This document shows, piece after piece, positions 10,454-20,500 of a stretch of DNA of 64,000 nucleotides. The position numbers were made by a program, and so were the translations under genes. Below the pieces are notes generated by a model that saw nothing but the letters and a program-made list of their open reading frames with translations, made no database searches and was not told where the DNA came from. Numbering within the stretch: the first letter of the stretch is position 1; the number at the start of each line of letters is the position of its first letter. The DNA is taken from NCBI RefSeq assembly GCF_000003815.2, contig NC_049987.1:15926345-15990344 (forward strand), in the 5' to 3' direction. Source of the DNA: Branchiostoma floridae. Lineage: Eukaryota > Chordata > Leptocardii > Amphioxiformes > Branchiostomatidae.

Positions 10454-11240
10454 ATGGCACTGGTCAGACCATCACTTGAGTATGGTGCTTCGGTTTGGGA
10501 TCCCCACACTGCCGAACAGGTGAGTAGGGTGGAGGCTGTGCAGCGTAGAGCTGCCAGGTATGTATGTAACAACTACCAGCGTACGGCCTCCGTAACTTCA
10601 ATGCTGAAAGACCTGGGATGGCAGCCACTCTCCGAGCGCCGAAAAATGGCCAGGCTGACTAATCTCCAAGCAGATCCTACGGTAGCATGAGACAGTATCA
10701 AAAGCAGCCTGAGGAAGAAAGCCCGTTAAAAAGTGTATTTTGCTACCGGGGATCTGCCTCCACTGAAACAGGGAGGAGCATTTCTATTCAACAATGGTGT
10801 TGCTGCCCCACCCTGTTGCCATGTGCTAATTATTTTACGAGCGAATTACACTGGGACAAAGTCAGTGACCAGCACATGTCTCAGTTGTAAGTTAACACCA
10901 AACAGGAAGGAGGGCAATTAGCACCTACACTGTAAGCACAGTTTGAATAGGAAACAATTGGATGTTAATAGCCTTTGTTCTAGCCGACTGGGGGCAGATC
11001 CCTGGTAGCAAAACACACTCCTAAGCCAGCTTCACTCCTCTGGCAGCTTTTGATACTGTCTTATGCTACCGTAGGATCTGCTTGGAGATTAAGGCTGACC
11101 ACAATGTACAAAATCCTATACAACACCATCTCCGTTCCACACACCTCTAGTCTCGTCCCAGCAGCTCGGTGCTCCCGCCGCACTAATCATGCTTTCAAGC
11201 TGCTAGTTTACTAAAGTTTCTTATCTTTTGTCTCCAGTTC
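10454..11240 (+). pseudogene. LINE reverse transcriptase fragment split by a DNA element
   Basis: The first part (10454-10659) encodes LVRPSLEYGASVWDPH, QRRAARYV and LGWQPLSERRKMARL, typical of the RT C-terminal thumb of CR1/Jockey-like LINEs. It stops at the insertion at 10660 and resumes in the same frame after 11099 (TTMYKILYNTISVP). The copy is 5' truncated and not functional. Confidence 0.85.
10660..11091. mobile_element. MITE with long TIRs and perfect 8-bp TSD
   Basis: The ends are TAATCTCCAAGCAGATCCTA and its reverse complement, with about 45 bp matching at each end apart from one base. Both flanks are AGGCTGAC (10652-10659 and 11092-11099). Inner arms also pair (TTTTGCTACC...GGATCTGCC against GGCAGATCC...GGTAGCAAAA), so much of the 432 bp folds back. 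The superfamily is open (hAT, P and others make 8-bp TSDs). Confidence 0.88.
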
Positions 11241-11278
11241 AAAAGAAATGTGTCCTTTAGGCGTTCCTTGAAGTTGAA

Positions 11279-11337
11279 CATGTTTCCAAAATATTTGGCA
11301 TCGACATTAGGGTTTAGCCAAATATTTTGGAAACCAT
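11279..11337. repeat. Hairpin-forming inverted repeat
   Basis: TTTCCAAAATATTTGGC at 11283 pairs perfectly with GCCAAATATTTTGGAAA near 11316, with a loop of about 17 nt. Confidence 0.8.
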
Positions 11338-11715
11338 GCCTGCATAGTATATCTTGTACATGTGTAACCATTCATGTTCTTGTATAACAGCAGTGTTGTA
11401 TGCTTTTTTAACAATTCTATCATCAGACATATTGTGTAATCTAAGCCAATATTTAAACATGCATATGCAAAGCACCACTACAGTGTACAAGCACCAGTGA
11501 GGACAGAGAACTAAAAAGCACCAAGAGAAACAGCACCATGAGACCACATCTAGCGGAGAAGTAGACGTTAAACAACAAGCAACACCTGAGTCCAATAAAA
11601 CAGTACTAGTACTGCGCCCTGGGTGGATTGCCCCAACACTAAGGGGTGTTACCCAGTATTCACACAAGAACAAGGACAACAACAACAACAACAACATATT
11701 TGTAGTAAGTTTGAA

Positions 11716-13490
11716 CTACTCTTAAGTCCCAAATAAACATACCCCCCGGACAAATCTTCAAAATCTAATAAACATACCCCCCGGAATAAACATACCCCCC
11801 GGAAAATGACCAAATTGACATGTAGACTGTGTCCATGCAACTTCTGTCCAAGGCAAAGAAGATGATAAGCAGGTTCTTTTTATTTACTTATACCTGAGCA
11901 CCATATCAGTTAGCTGTATAAATAATGAATAACTATATCGTTGAAGAGGTTCATCAGTCACGTATGCAAACAGTTACAACAATTTTCATCAATCAATGAC
12001 TATTTTTGTAAAGGTACAGTACATACCTCCCAAAAATTTCGATGTCTACCAGTACATCGTCAGGGGAATGACCTAGTCTCAGTTCTTGCGAGAAAACACG
12101 AGACTAGGTCAAGCTTGCGTGGATCATCTGCCCCCTCCCCCGCCTCCTTGCGGAGAAGGGGTAAGTAGCACTTAATTATAGATCATATCTTGGTTCAAAT
12201 TAAAAATTTTCTCCCATTTTGAAATAAAAGGTATACCTTGAAAATAAATTCTTAGTATCCCCTAATGTTCAAAAATTGGGCATTAGGTTCTCTGCTAAAA
12301 CCCCCAAAAACGGGAGCCAATGGTGCTTTTCAAATTCAACAGGCGGAAAATTCCCTGTGATGAATTTTCCAACTGGAACTTGAAGCAAGTAATCAATGAA
12401 AATTGTTGTATATTACTTATAATTACTGGCATATCATTAAAATCATTATATATATATAGCAGCAAGTACTCAACCATATATGTTTTAGACATTACCACCA
12501 ATTAAAACACACATCAACACTCCCAAAATGAACAAAATAGCGTTTTGTTCACAATGTCCTGTTCACAAAGTTTTTGTGAGAGCTTGTCTGTAAAAGCAGC
12601 TTTAGCATCTCAGGCCACAAATACTAATATGTTACAGATTATATTTTGACACTGGAAACCGCTGAAATTAGAAAATCTTACGATTATTTATGAAAGTCAA
12701 CACTCTGAAAATATATATGGCATTCTGTGTCCATCATTACACCAAAATAAAGTCATTTTCACGCATTTCGGCATCATTTTAGTGATTCGAATCTGCCATT
12801 GTGCAACAAGGTGCTAGTTTTACTGTCACTGCGTGTTATTCATGGCAGCCATGTTGGATTGGTTTCGGTCTTCTTCTTCAAGTTTGGAGCTGTTTTTACC
12901 AACGAATTCCTGCCATTTTTGGAAAATTTGCGGCCCCAAAACTCACATCACAAGGGAAACAAGGTTCTAATTGTTGTTTCTTATGTGAAGGAATTATTCT
13001 TCCGCCCCGTTGTCGCTGCCGAAAGCGCATGGAACCACACGGTCGGAAATATACATGCTTTGTGATCAGTGTGTTCATTTACGATGTAAATAGAGACAGT
13101 AAAAGTTATTTATATAAAAATTGTGTTTCAAAACGTCAGTGTGGCGTCTTATTTTTTCCCAATAATAACATTTACTTTGTAACGTTATAGCGAAATCGAC
13201 CGATATTTTACGGGTACCTCGTAACCGCTAGGATGTTATAATGGGTCACAGCGGCGGGGAATTCCGAGCCGCTTCGGCCGAAAAATAGTGAATTTTGAGA
13301 AAAAATACCTCGGAAATATGGGCAGAAAAACCCAAACTTTCAATAATTCGGTGATCCCTGGTTAGCAAAGCCCCAATTTTCAAAAAAAATAATAAACGTA
13401 CCGTCCAAAATAAGAACGTACTGGGTGGATTTTGCGGCTGAAAAAAATAAACGTCCCGGTACTTTTATTTGGGACTTGAGAGTACTAGTA
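11716..13490. mobile_element. TIR element ending in AAGTCCCAAATAAA
   Basis: The left end reads CTTAAGTCCCAAATAAAC and the right end reads TTTATTTGGGACTTGAG, its inverse. Near the left end AATAAACATACCCCCCGGA repeats three times (11740-11805), and related AATAAACGT motifs lie near the right end. The interior from about 13040 to 13400 is closely similar to 24240-24560, showing a dispersed family. At about 12071-12112 GACCTAGTCTC and GAGACTAGGTC form a hairpin. No transposase frame was recognised and no TSD is clear. Confidence 0.65.
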
Positions 13491-13498
13491 TTCTAAGA

Positions 13499-14345
13499 AA
13501 AAGAATATTGCAGTCACTAAAGTTCTAAATTGCTCAAACAATTGAAAATGAAAGTTTGAACATGTTTGAACCTATCAATAACGTTATATGTTGGAAACAT
13601 TGGGACAGTAACGGTACAAATATCGCTTAATTTAGAACAATTTATTTATTTCGGAAATGTGACAAATACAAATTACACACTCACAAGCAGCATTGCTGAT
13701 AATGGAGTCTACAAGCAGGGACAACTACACAAGAATGGTAAATTATAACACTACATCACTAGAACAATTTAGAAACATCTATGTGTTTTTGTCATTGTTG
13801 GAACATGTTCTCATATGTTCCAACAATTTGTGTCATTTTTCCCTCCATAAAAACTTTTATTACTAGTACCCCCCCCCCCCCCCATAAACCAAGCTGCTAA
13901 GCTGGGTCTTTTGTTTGGGTCTATTTTTAGATTGAATCTTTTTAGTAGACACTGGTGACTCTTTTGTGAGGAGCTTTCAGACGGACACAATTTCCTGTAC
14001 TTGGCAGGGGTGTGTGGATTGCCCTCTTCCCAGCCCACTGACCCAGTTTCACAATATACTAAAATGTTTGAACATTTGATCACAAATGATAAATCTACTA
14101 GTATGTTGGAACAGTTCAGAGACTAACAGAAATAATGTATTTGATGTTAGAAATGTTTCTAACATGTATGAATACTGTAGCAAATATTTAGAACATCACA
14201 CACATGTTATAAACAGTTCTAAACAGTCACTTAATGACTTATCACAGTTAGAATGTTATAAAGATTTCCAAAATGTTAGAAGAAAAGGCAAGAAATACCC
14301 TCTTGGTAAATTGGAATTGCCTCTATGTCACTGTACTATTATATA
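13499..14345 (+). repeat. Dispersed repeat, copy 1 (copy 2 at 30380-31020)
   Basis: Starting at AGAATATTGCAGTCACTAAA, this segment aligns over most of its length with 30380-31020. It is rich in TGTTCTAA/TGTTGGAA-type words in both orientations and contains a poly-C run (about 13867-13883). No coding potential was recognised. Confidence 0.75.
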
Positions 14346-14694
14346 GCTGTATGGTTGTGAACAGTTGCATTAGTTGTTTAGTTTATTGTTTATTTCAGGC
14401 ACTATTGCTTATACACAAATACAATAATTAAGGGTTAATGACCCGCCCCAAGGTGTATATGGTGTCATAACGCCTGGTCCTTTGCTATAACCACCGAATA
14501 AAACCACCAAGTGAGCGAAAATTCTTATTTGTTCTTTGGCACATCGGCAGATTACAGATTGCATTTTGAAACCAAAATTTCCACAGAAAATATTCGAACA
14601 ATTGCAGTCTTGGCATGTCAAACATTTTCAAACTTTTACTGTACTGTATTCGACATGTGATTAATTTCCTGTGGATCGCTCCTTCTGATTGTGT

Positions 14695-14771
14695 CAGGTG
14701 TTAAAACTTTTTAACACCTGAATGGGTCAGGTGTTAAAATTTCTCAACACCTGGAAACTTTTTAACACCTG
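14695..14771. repeat. Tandem CAGGTGTTAA/TTAACACCTG palindromes
   Basis: 14695-14720 is a palindrome with arms CAGGTGTTAAAA and TTTTAACACCTG. A second, imperfect copy is at 14728-14753 and a half-site at 14762-14771. The words contain the E-box CAGGTG and resemble T-box half-sites (AGGTGTnA). A regulatory role is not shown. Confidence 0.7.
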
Positions 14772-14865
14772 GCTGGCCGGATCTGAGCTATGTGTTATGG
14801 CGTCTGACTCATAACCAACATGAATTGGGGCATTCTGATTGGTCCACGTCGCCTGGCTATATGAT

Positions 14866-14984
14866 ATGGTGTATTCCGTATCACCCGAGGTACCAGCCCG
14901 ACCGCGGGTCGGATGGCCTGAAGGCCGGAGGAAGATCTGACCCGCGGTGGGGTTGGGACCGAGGGTGATGTGGAATACACCGTG
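14866..14984. repeat. GC-rich inverted repeat
   Basis: GGTGTATTCCGTATCACCC through GACCGCGGGTC (14866-14910) pairs with GACCCGCGG through GGGTGATGTGGAATACACC (14939-14984), with a short loop. It may be the end of a foldback element that includes the next hairpin. Confidence 0.7.
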
Positions 14985-15112
14985 TTGTATTTTATTTATG
15001 TCATACCCACCCGAGAAAACATGTTTCGATGCGAACCAGAAGTTAAGAAAATTTGGTGCCCTCGAACAAAAATTGTACAACAGCAATGTTCCAACGTCCG
15101 AATCAGGTATTC

Positions 15113-15271
15113 AAATTTTTGACCGCGCCACACTCGGCGTCCTGAGAGTATGTTCGAATTATTCGATGGAAGCCTGTGTGATACAGGCGTCGAAATTTTA
15201 TCACATAGGCTTCCATCGAATAATTCGAACATACTCTGCACCCGCCGAGTGCCGCGTGGTCAAAAATTCGG
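15113..15271. repeat. Large hairpin with arms of about 65 nt
   Basis: The arm containing GAGTATGTTCGAATTATTCG and ATGGAAGCCT pairs almost perfectly with its inverse near 15205-15240, and pairing extends outward through ACTCGGCG and GACCGCG/CGCGTGGTC. Its size exceeds a microRNA precursor and suggests a foldback element. Confidence 0.75.
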
Positions 15272-15434
15272 TTGGCGGAATGAAAAGACTGAGCAATGTT
15301 TGCAACAGAAAGTATTTCGATAGTAATTTCAGAACTCCTAGAAAAATGATTTGCAGTTTAGGACTTGGCATTTCCCAGTATTTTCCTCCCACCACTACAG
15401 GTGTGGGTAGGGGGGCACAATTATTGGTGGGTTG

Positions 15435-16050
15435 AAAATTTGTTCATCAACACTGAACTTGAATTATGCTTTGATTTTTAAGTTTTTAGCTATTGTAACA
15501 GCATACCAGCATTGTGTATGTATGGTTGAGTATTTCTACATAGTTTTATGATAAATGAAACAAAAGACTGCCCCTGGCCAAACCTTTTCTTGTATGAAAC
15601 CTTTTTTGGGTAGTGTTGCAAATGTGTTTTTGAGTGGTTTCCATGACGATTGTTGTCCTCAGATTGATGGTATGATGTTTATTTTGCTTATATGGGAATG
15701 GCTATTCTGTGTGAGCTTTCCAGCAATATATAGTTTTCCTAGTCTACTCTTTACATAACAGCTGTAATAATAATAAACAAAAAGTACTAATTGACACCTG
15801 TATAGACTGGAATTATACCTCGTATATGGTATACAGGAAAAAATTTTATCTAGTGCTGAGAGGGTTAAAATTTGATAATCAACAGTGCACGTCTTTTTTT
15901 TATTGTCCTGTACTGTAGCTATTCCTGTTTCAAGTACAATGGGATGGCCAAATTTCCTAGTCCCTCCACGTGGCTGGCACTGGTAATTACATGATGGCTT
16001 ATGCAGTTCCTCCACAGGTAATGACAATACAACCATGCCTTTTGAAAGTA
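15435..16050. other. No gene seen
   Basis: Short open frames only; no recognised domain, RNA gene or strong repeat in this stretch. Confidence 0.45.
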
Positions 16051-16741
16051 CAGTCAAACCTGTCCAGAGCAACCACTCAAGGGACCAAGCAAAAATGGTT
16101 GCTGAGGACAGGTAGTTGCTCCTGACAAGTTGGTTGGTTGGGGGAAAAAATGATAATGATACGGTTTGCATGATATACACCTTTCAGTCAGTTCCCAGGA
16201 AACATATCCATAAGAGATGCACACAGTTTTTAATCTCCATTCTGTTATGTAAACAAACTTGAAGAAACCATTGTTTGACAATCAGAGCTGAGTTTGTCTA
16301 ACAATCAAACATGGTTTGTTTTGTAGTTGTCTGTTTCCTTGAACAGCCCAAACAAGTGCTTTCAATTTCTCTACCAGTATGTCAAAATTCTCACTGATAA
16401 TCATTTTAATTTACATGGTGCACATTGTTAATATGCTTGACTGATAGTGATATTCACTTACAATAAGTTACATAAGGAAAATAAATCTCAAAGTCCAGGG
16501 TAACTGTGCCCACATAATTCTACATATAAAATGGCTGCTAGCTGCTGTCAATCAATTTTGGTTGGTATGGGCAGGTTGAATGCCCCTTAGGGACTGTAAA
16601 AAAGTGGTTGCTGGTTGGGGAAGACAGGTGGTTGCTTGGGAGGGGGTCTTAACTATGTAAAAATGGACGGGACTGTTTCAATGTGTCCTCTGACGTCAGG
16701 TGGTTGCCTGCGCCAGGTGGTTGCTCGGACAGGTTTCACTG
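16051..16741. mobile_element. Tc1/mariner-superfamily MITE, copy 1
   Basis: It starts CAGTCAAACCTGTCCAGAGC and ends with GGACAGGTTTCACTG, an inverted repeat, preceded by TA. The right flanking TA appears mutated to GA. It shares most of its body with the element at 38884-39801, including the GTTGTCTGTTTCCTTGAACA region. CAGT ends and TA targets are characteristic of Tc1/mariner/pogo elements. Confidence 0.75.
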
Positions 16742-17029
16742 GAATTACTAGTATGCTACTTTTTATTCCATGACATACACCATGAAATGCATTACTTGTA
16801 TATTTAATTTATTGATAAAAGGAAATGTTGACATGTGCATGTACATGTAGATTAGTAAAACACCTCCGCAAATCTATATTCTTCCCTGTGTTGGATCTAG
16901 CACTGGTTTATTCATTTGTGCGTTGTTCTTGAAAGTTCAATATGCAATTTGTTATATCACAGTTGTCACACTCTTTTACTGGAGTAGGCCTGTTTGAGCC
17001 ACATTGTGTCAGGCATTCTACAAAACATC

Positions 17030-17165
17030 CCCTTTTTCTATCTCAGATCCTGAAGAAGCTATTGTCACGATTTTTGAATGGCACCAATACAGAACTTCCC
17101 CTTTTTCTATCTCAGATCCTGAATAGCTTATTCCGGATCTGAGATAGAAAATGGGGAAGTTCTGC
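17030..17165. repeat. Hairpin with CTATCTCAGATC arms
   Basis: TTCCCCTTTTTCTATCTCAG at 17095 pairs with GGATCTGAGATAGAAAATGG near 17134, with a short loop. An additional direct copy of the left arm lies at about 17030. Confidence 0.7.
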
Positions 17166-17426
17166 TGCAGTACTAAGGAGAGCCGCTAGGAGACCCAAAA
17201 TCTAATCATTTCTTCAATAGGCCAGTCAAAGTCTAACCACATACCAACTTTCAATCCACCCATAGCTTCTGGAGCTATATATATGGAGCTAAACCAGAAA
17301 CACCACTACATATTGCTACCAAAAATCTTTAAATTTGACGGAGGTAAAAAAAACATTGTCAAACAGTTCAAGCCTTGGATGTTACGAAGTTACAACTGTC
17401 TGTCTTGCATACCTGATGTTTTACAG

Positions 17427-17525
17427 CAATGGACTTCCCTGCATGAGGCAGCCAAGAATGGTGACATTGAAACTGTATCAGCTTTACTGACAGTTAATGC
17501 AGATGTGAACGTAAGGGACGATGAG
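17427..17525 (+). CDS. Gene A exon, ankyrin repeat 1
   Basis: A GATGTTTTACAG acceptor precedes the exon and GAG|GTGTGT follows. It encodes 33 residues with SLHEAAKNGDIETVSALL and NADVNVRD, a good ankyrin consensus. Confidence 0.85.
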
Positions 17526-20500
17526 GTGTGTATATTGTAATATCACAGCTTTTCTGATAGCCTATGCCAGCTGACTCAACCCAACATCTAAAGAAAGTGG
17601 AGGGGTACTATTTTTGCTGTCCCCCTTATTCCCCTATCATGATCAGAGTTTTGCCAATGGTCTGTGCCTTGATTCTTGGACAAATGACATTTCTGTCTAT
17701 CTAATATCTATAGATATATCTTTATGTCTATGGTATATATATCTACATGTATATATATTTCTATCTATCTTATTAGATAGAAAGAGAGAGATAGTGTTTA
17801 TAACAGTAAAGTCAGTGCTCCTTGATGGCTCTGACTGTCAATGAGAGCTGAAGAGCCACAAGCATGGAAATCAGGATGTTGATTGATCCCACAATGGCTA
17901 CTAGTTGCCTGCAGAAGATACATAATATTCACAGGCCCAAGAATATGGTCAAAGACACGTTCAGGTGGAGGACAGCAATTGCAGCATTATGTTCCTCATA
18001 GAAAAAAGAGAATGAGAGTGTGACTGAATAGCTACTCGTACTACAATCCATTAGTCCATTGTGTGTTGTTACAGTCTGATGTCTTTTGCAGCAAAGGACT
18101 CCCCTACACTGGGCAGCCCTGAATGGCCACCATGAAACTGTATCAGTTTTACTGACAGCTGGTGCAGATTTGTGTGCTCAGGACAATATGGTGGGTTTGA
18201 GAAGTGCATCTGTAAGCAGCGGCATTTATCGCTGCAGTACAATGTTAACCTGGGATTGCCCTGAGGAAGGTGACAGATAGTCACCGAAACGTTTTTATTT
18301 AATATTTATTTACCAACCTGATGAAACTATTCACGAATATGGTGGGTAGATTGACTTTTGAGGTTCATTGCATGTTTCTGTTTTAGTGATATAATTAAAA
18401 GTTACATTCAATGAAGAGTTAATTGATATTGTCAACAGTGATTTCCTATTCACCTATTGAGTTATCAATCTTATAAATGGACATACACATGTACATGTGA
18501 CATATGTCACAGTAGAGATCACGATCCAGTAGAATCGTTGATTCTCCTAGGAGAGATCGCGATCGGAGTTGGTCCTAGGAGAATCTTCTTTCTTTCTTTA
18601 TTCATTAAAGTCAACCTTACAGAGATTAATTCTTAGCAGAAGCATCTCTGAATGCCGTTGATCTTTACAATGTGACTCAGAGTAAATACTTACAACAACT
18701 AGACAACATGTACAGTACGCATGACATACACAGTACATAGACAAATAAAACACTTAGGCACCAGTCATTGATTTGTTGTACAGTCTGATTGTATAGTGTA
18801 GGAATGAGTTGCGCAGTCTGGAGGTCCTTGCTTTTGGGACCGAGATACTACATGAGCTTCGAAGTGACCTCCCAGTGACCTCTGACCTGACCGGAGGGAC
18901 CATGTCATGTAGCGGGTGATCCGGGTTCATCATTTGCTTGAGTAGCTTAATGGCAGCGAGTTCACGTCTCTCCTTGAGTGTGGGCAAATCCGGAACACTT
19001 CTCCTGCCACCCAGAGAGATGATCTTTAGTGCTCTCCTTTGCACTTTCTCGATTAACTGTTCTTGTTGTTTGGTGCAACCAACTAAGAGAACATGGCCAT
19101 ACTCAAGTACGGGTCTGACCAGGGCCGTATACACCTGTACAAGGTCGGACACCGACATGCCTTGTTTGGTTAGGACACGTAGGTAGTAAATTCTGCGTGA
19201 GCCCTTGGTCACCATCGACGTAACCTGGTCGTTGAGGGTTAGACCTCTGTCAAGGATGAATCCTAGACCTTTAGCTGACTCCACGACGGGTACTGCTTCC
19301 CCCCCTAGAATCAGAGTAGGTGGCGTCGGAATGCTTTTGCAAAAGCAAATTTGAAGCTGCATGCTCTTCTTGCCGTTAAGGATCATCCTGTGACGACCAG
19401 CCCAAGAGTCGAGATTGGACGACTCTTCCTCCACAGTCGTGTCCTCGTCGGCCTTCAGTGCCAGCAGTATTCTGGACAGTGTGACGTCGTCAGCATAACC
19501 CACGTCGAGAGTGTCCTGGTAAACTGTATGCCGGGTACTCATAAACAGTAGGAACAAGTACGGGGAGATGACTCCCCCTTGTGTGAATCAACGATTCGAT
19601 CACAGTTGGTCCTAGGACCGACTCCGATCCAAACTCAAATGATGCTATTCAAACTCAAATGATGCTATTTAAGATATAGGAAACAGACTGCGATCGAGAT
19701 CTGTCCTAGGACAATTTGTGATTCTACTAGTACAGATTGCAATCGGGATCCATCCTAGGACCAACTCCGATCCAAACTCAAATGATGCTAAGATATAGGA
19801 AACAGCAATACTTTTTTTAATAATTTTATTTAGGATTAATACAAACCTACTAACTTATTACCAACTACATTCAAGGCTACTTGTGTCACTTCTACAATGT
19901 TAACTTCATTCAAGACTACCACACTAGGGTCACTTCTACACTTGCTCAAGGTACACTATAGTATATAGCATCACTTAGATAAATTTCATGTATGTTTTCT
20001 GATTAAGTAATTTCTGACAAAAATCTTATAATATGTGAAAGATACCAACAGGTGATCAAACAATGTGTCAGTATGCAAATTTTGAGGTGTTAAGATATTA
20101 CAGTTAAGATATTATCTGTACATTTCACTAGTCAGACATACCAAATAATTTCACAGCTTTGGAAGAACAATAACAACTGTAAAGTCATCAAACAGGTGTT
20201 AAAAGATCAAGCAGAGTTTCAAGATATTACTCACAGTTTCACACCTATTGAGTACATTTCACTAGTCAGTCGTGTACTGAATCATTTCACAGCTTTGGAA
20301 GAACAATAACCATTGTTAAGTGATCAACAGGTGTCAAGGTATCAAGCAGAGCTTCAAGTTGTTGCAGTTTCACACCTATTCAGTACATTTCACTAGTCAG
20401 ACTTCAGTGTAGTTAATGTTGTAGAAGTGACACAAGTCTGGTATCCTTCAGTATAGATGTAAAAGTGACAGTAGTGAAGTATCCTTGAGTATAGTTCTAG

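Noticed and set aside
15113-15271. microRNA precursor
   Set aside because: The stem is too long and uniform, and lies among foldback elements; no small-RNA evidence.
17283-17426. Extension of ankyrin exon 1 to an ATG at 17283
   Set aside because: The CTGATGTTTTACAG acceptor is shared with the other ankyrin exons; kept only as an alternative.
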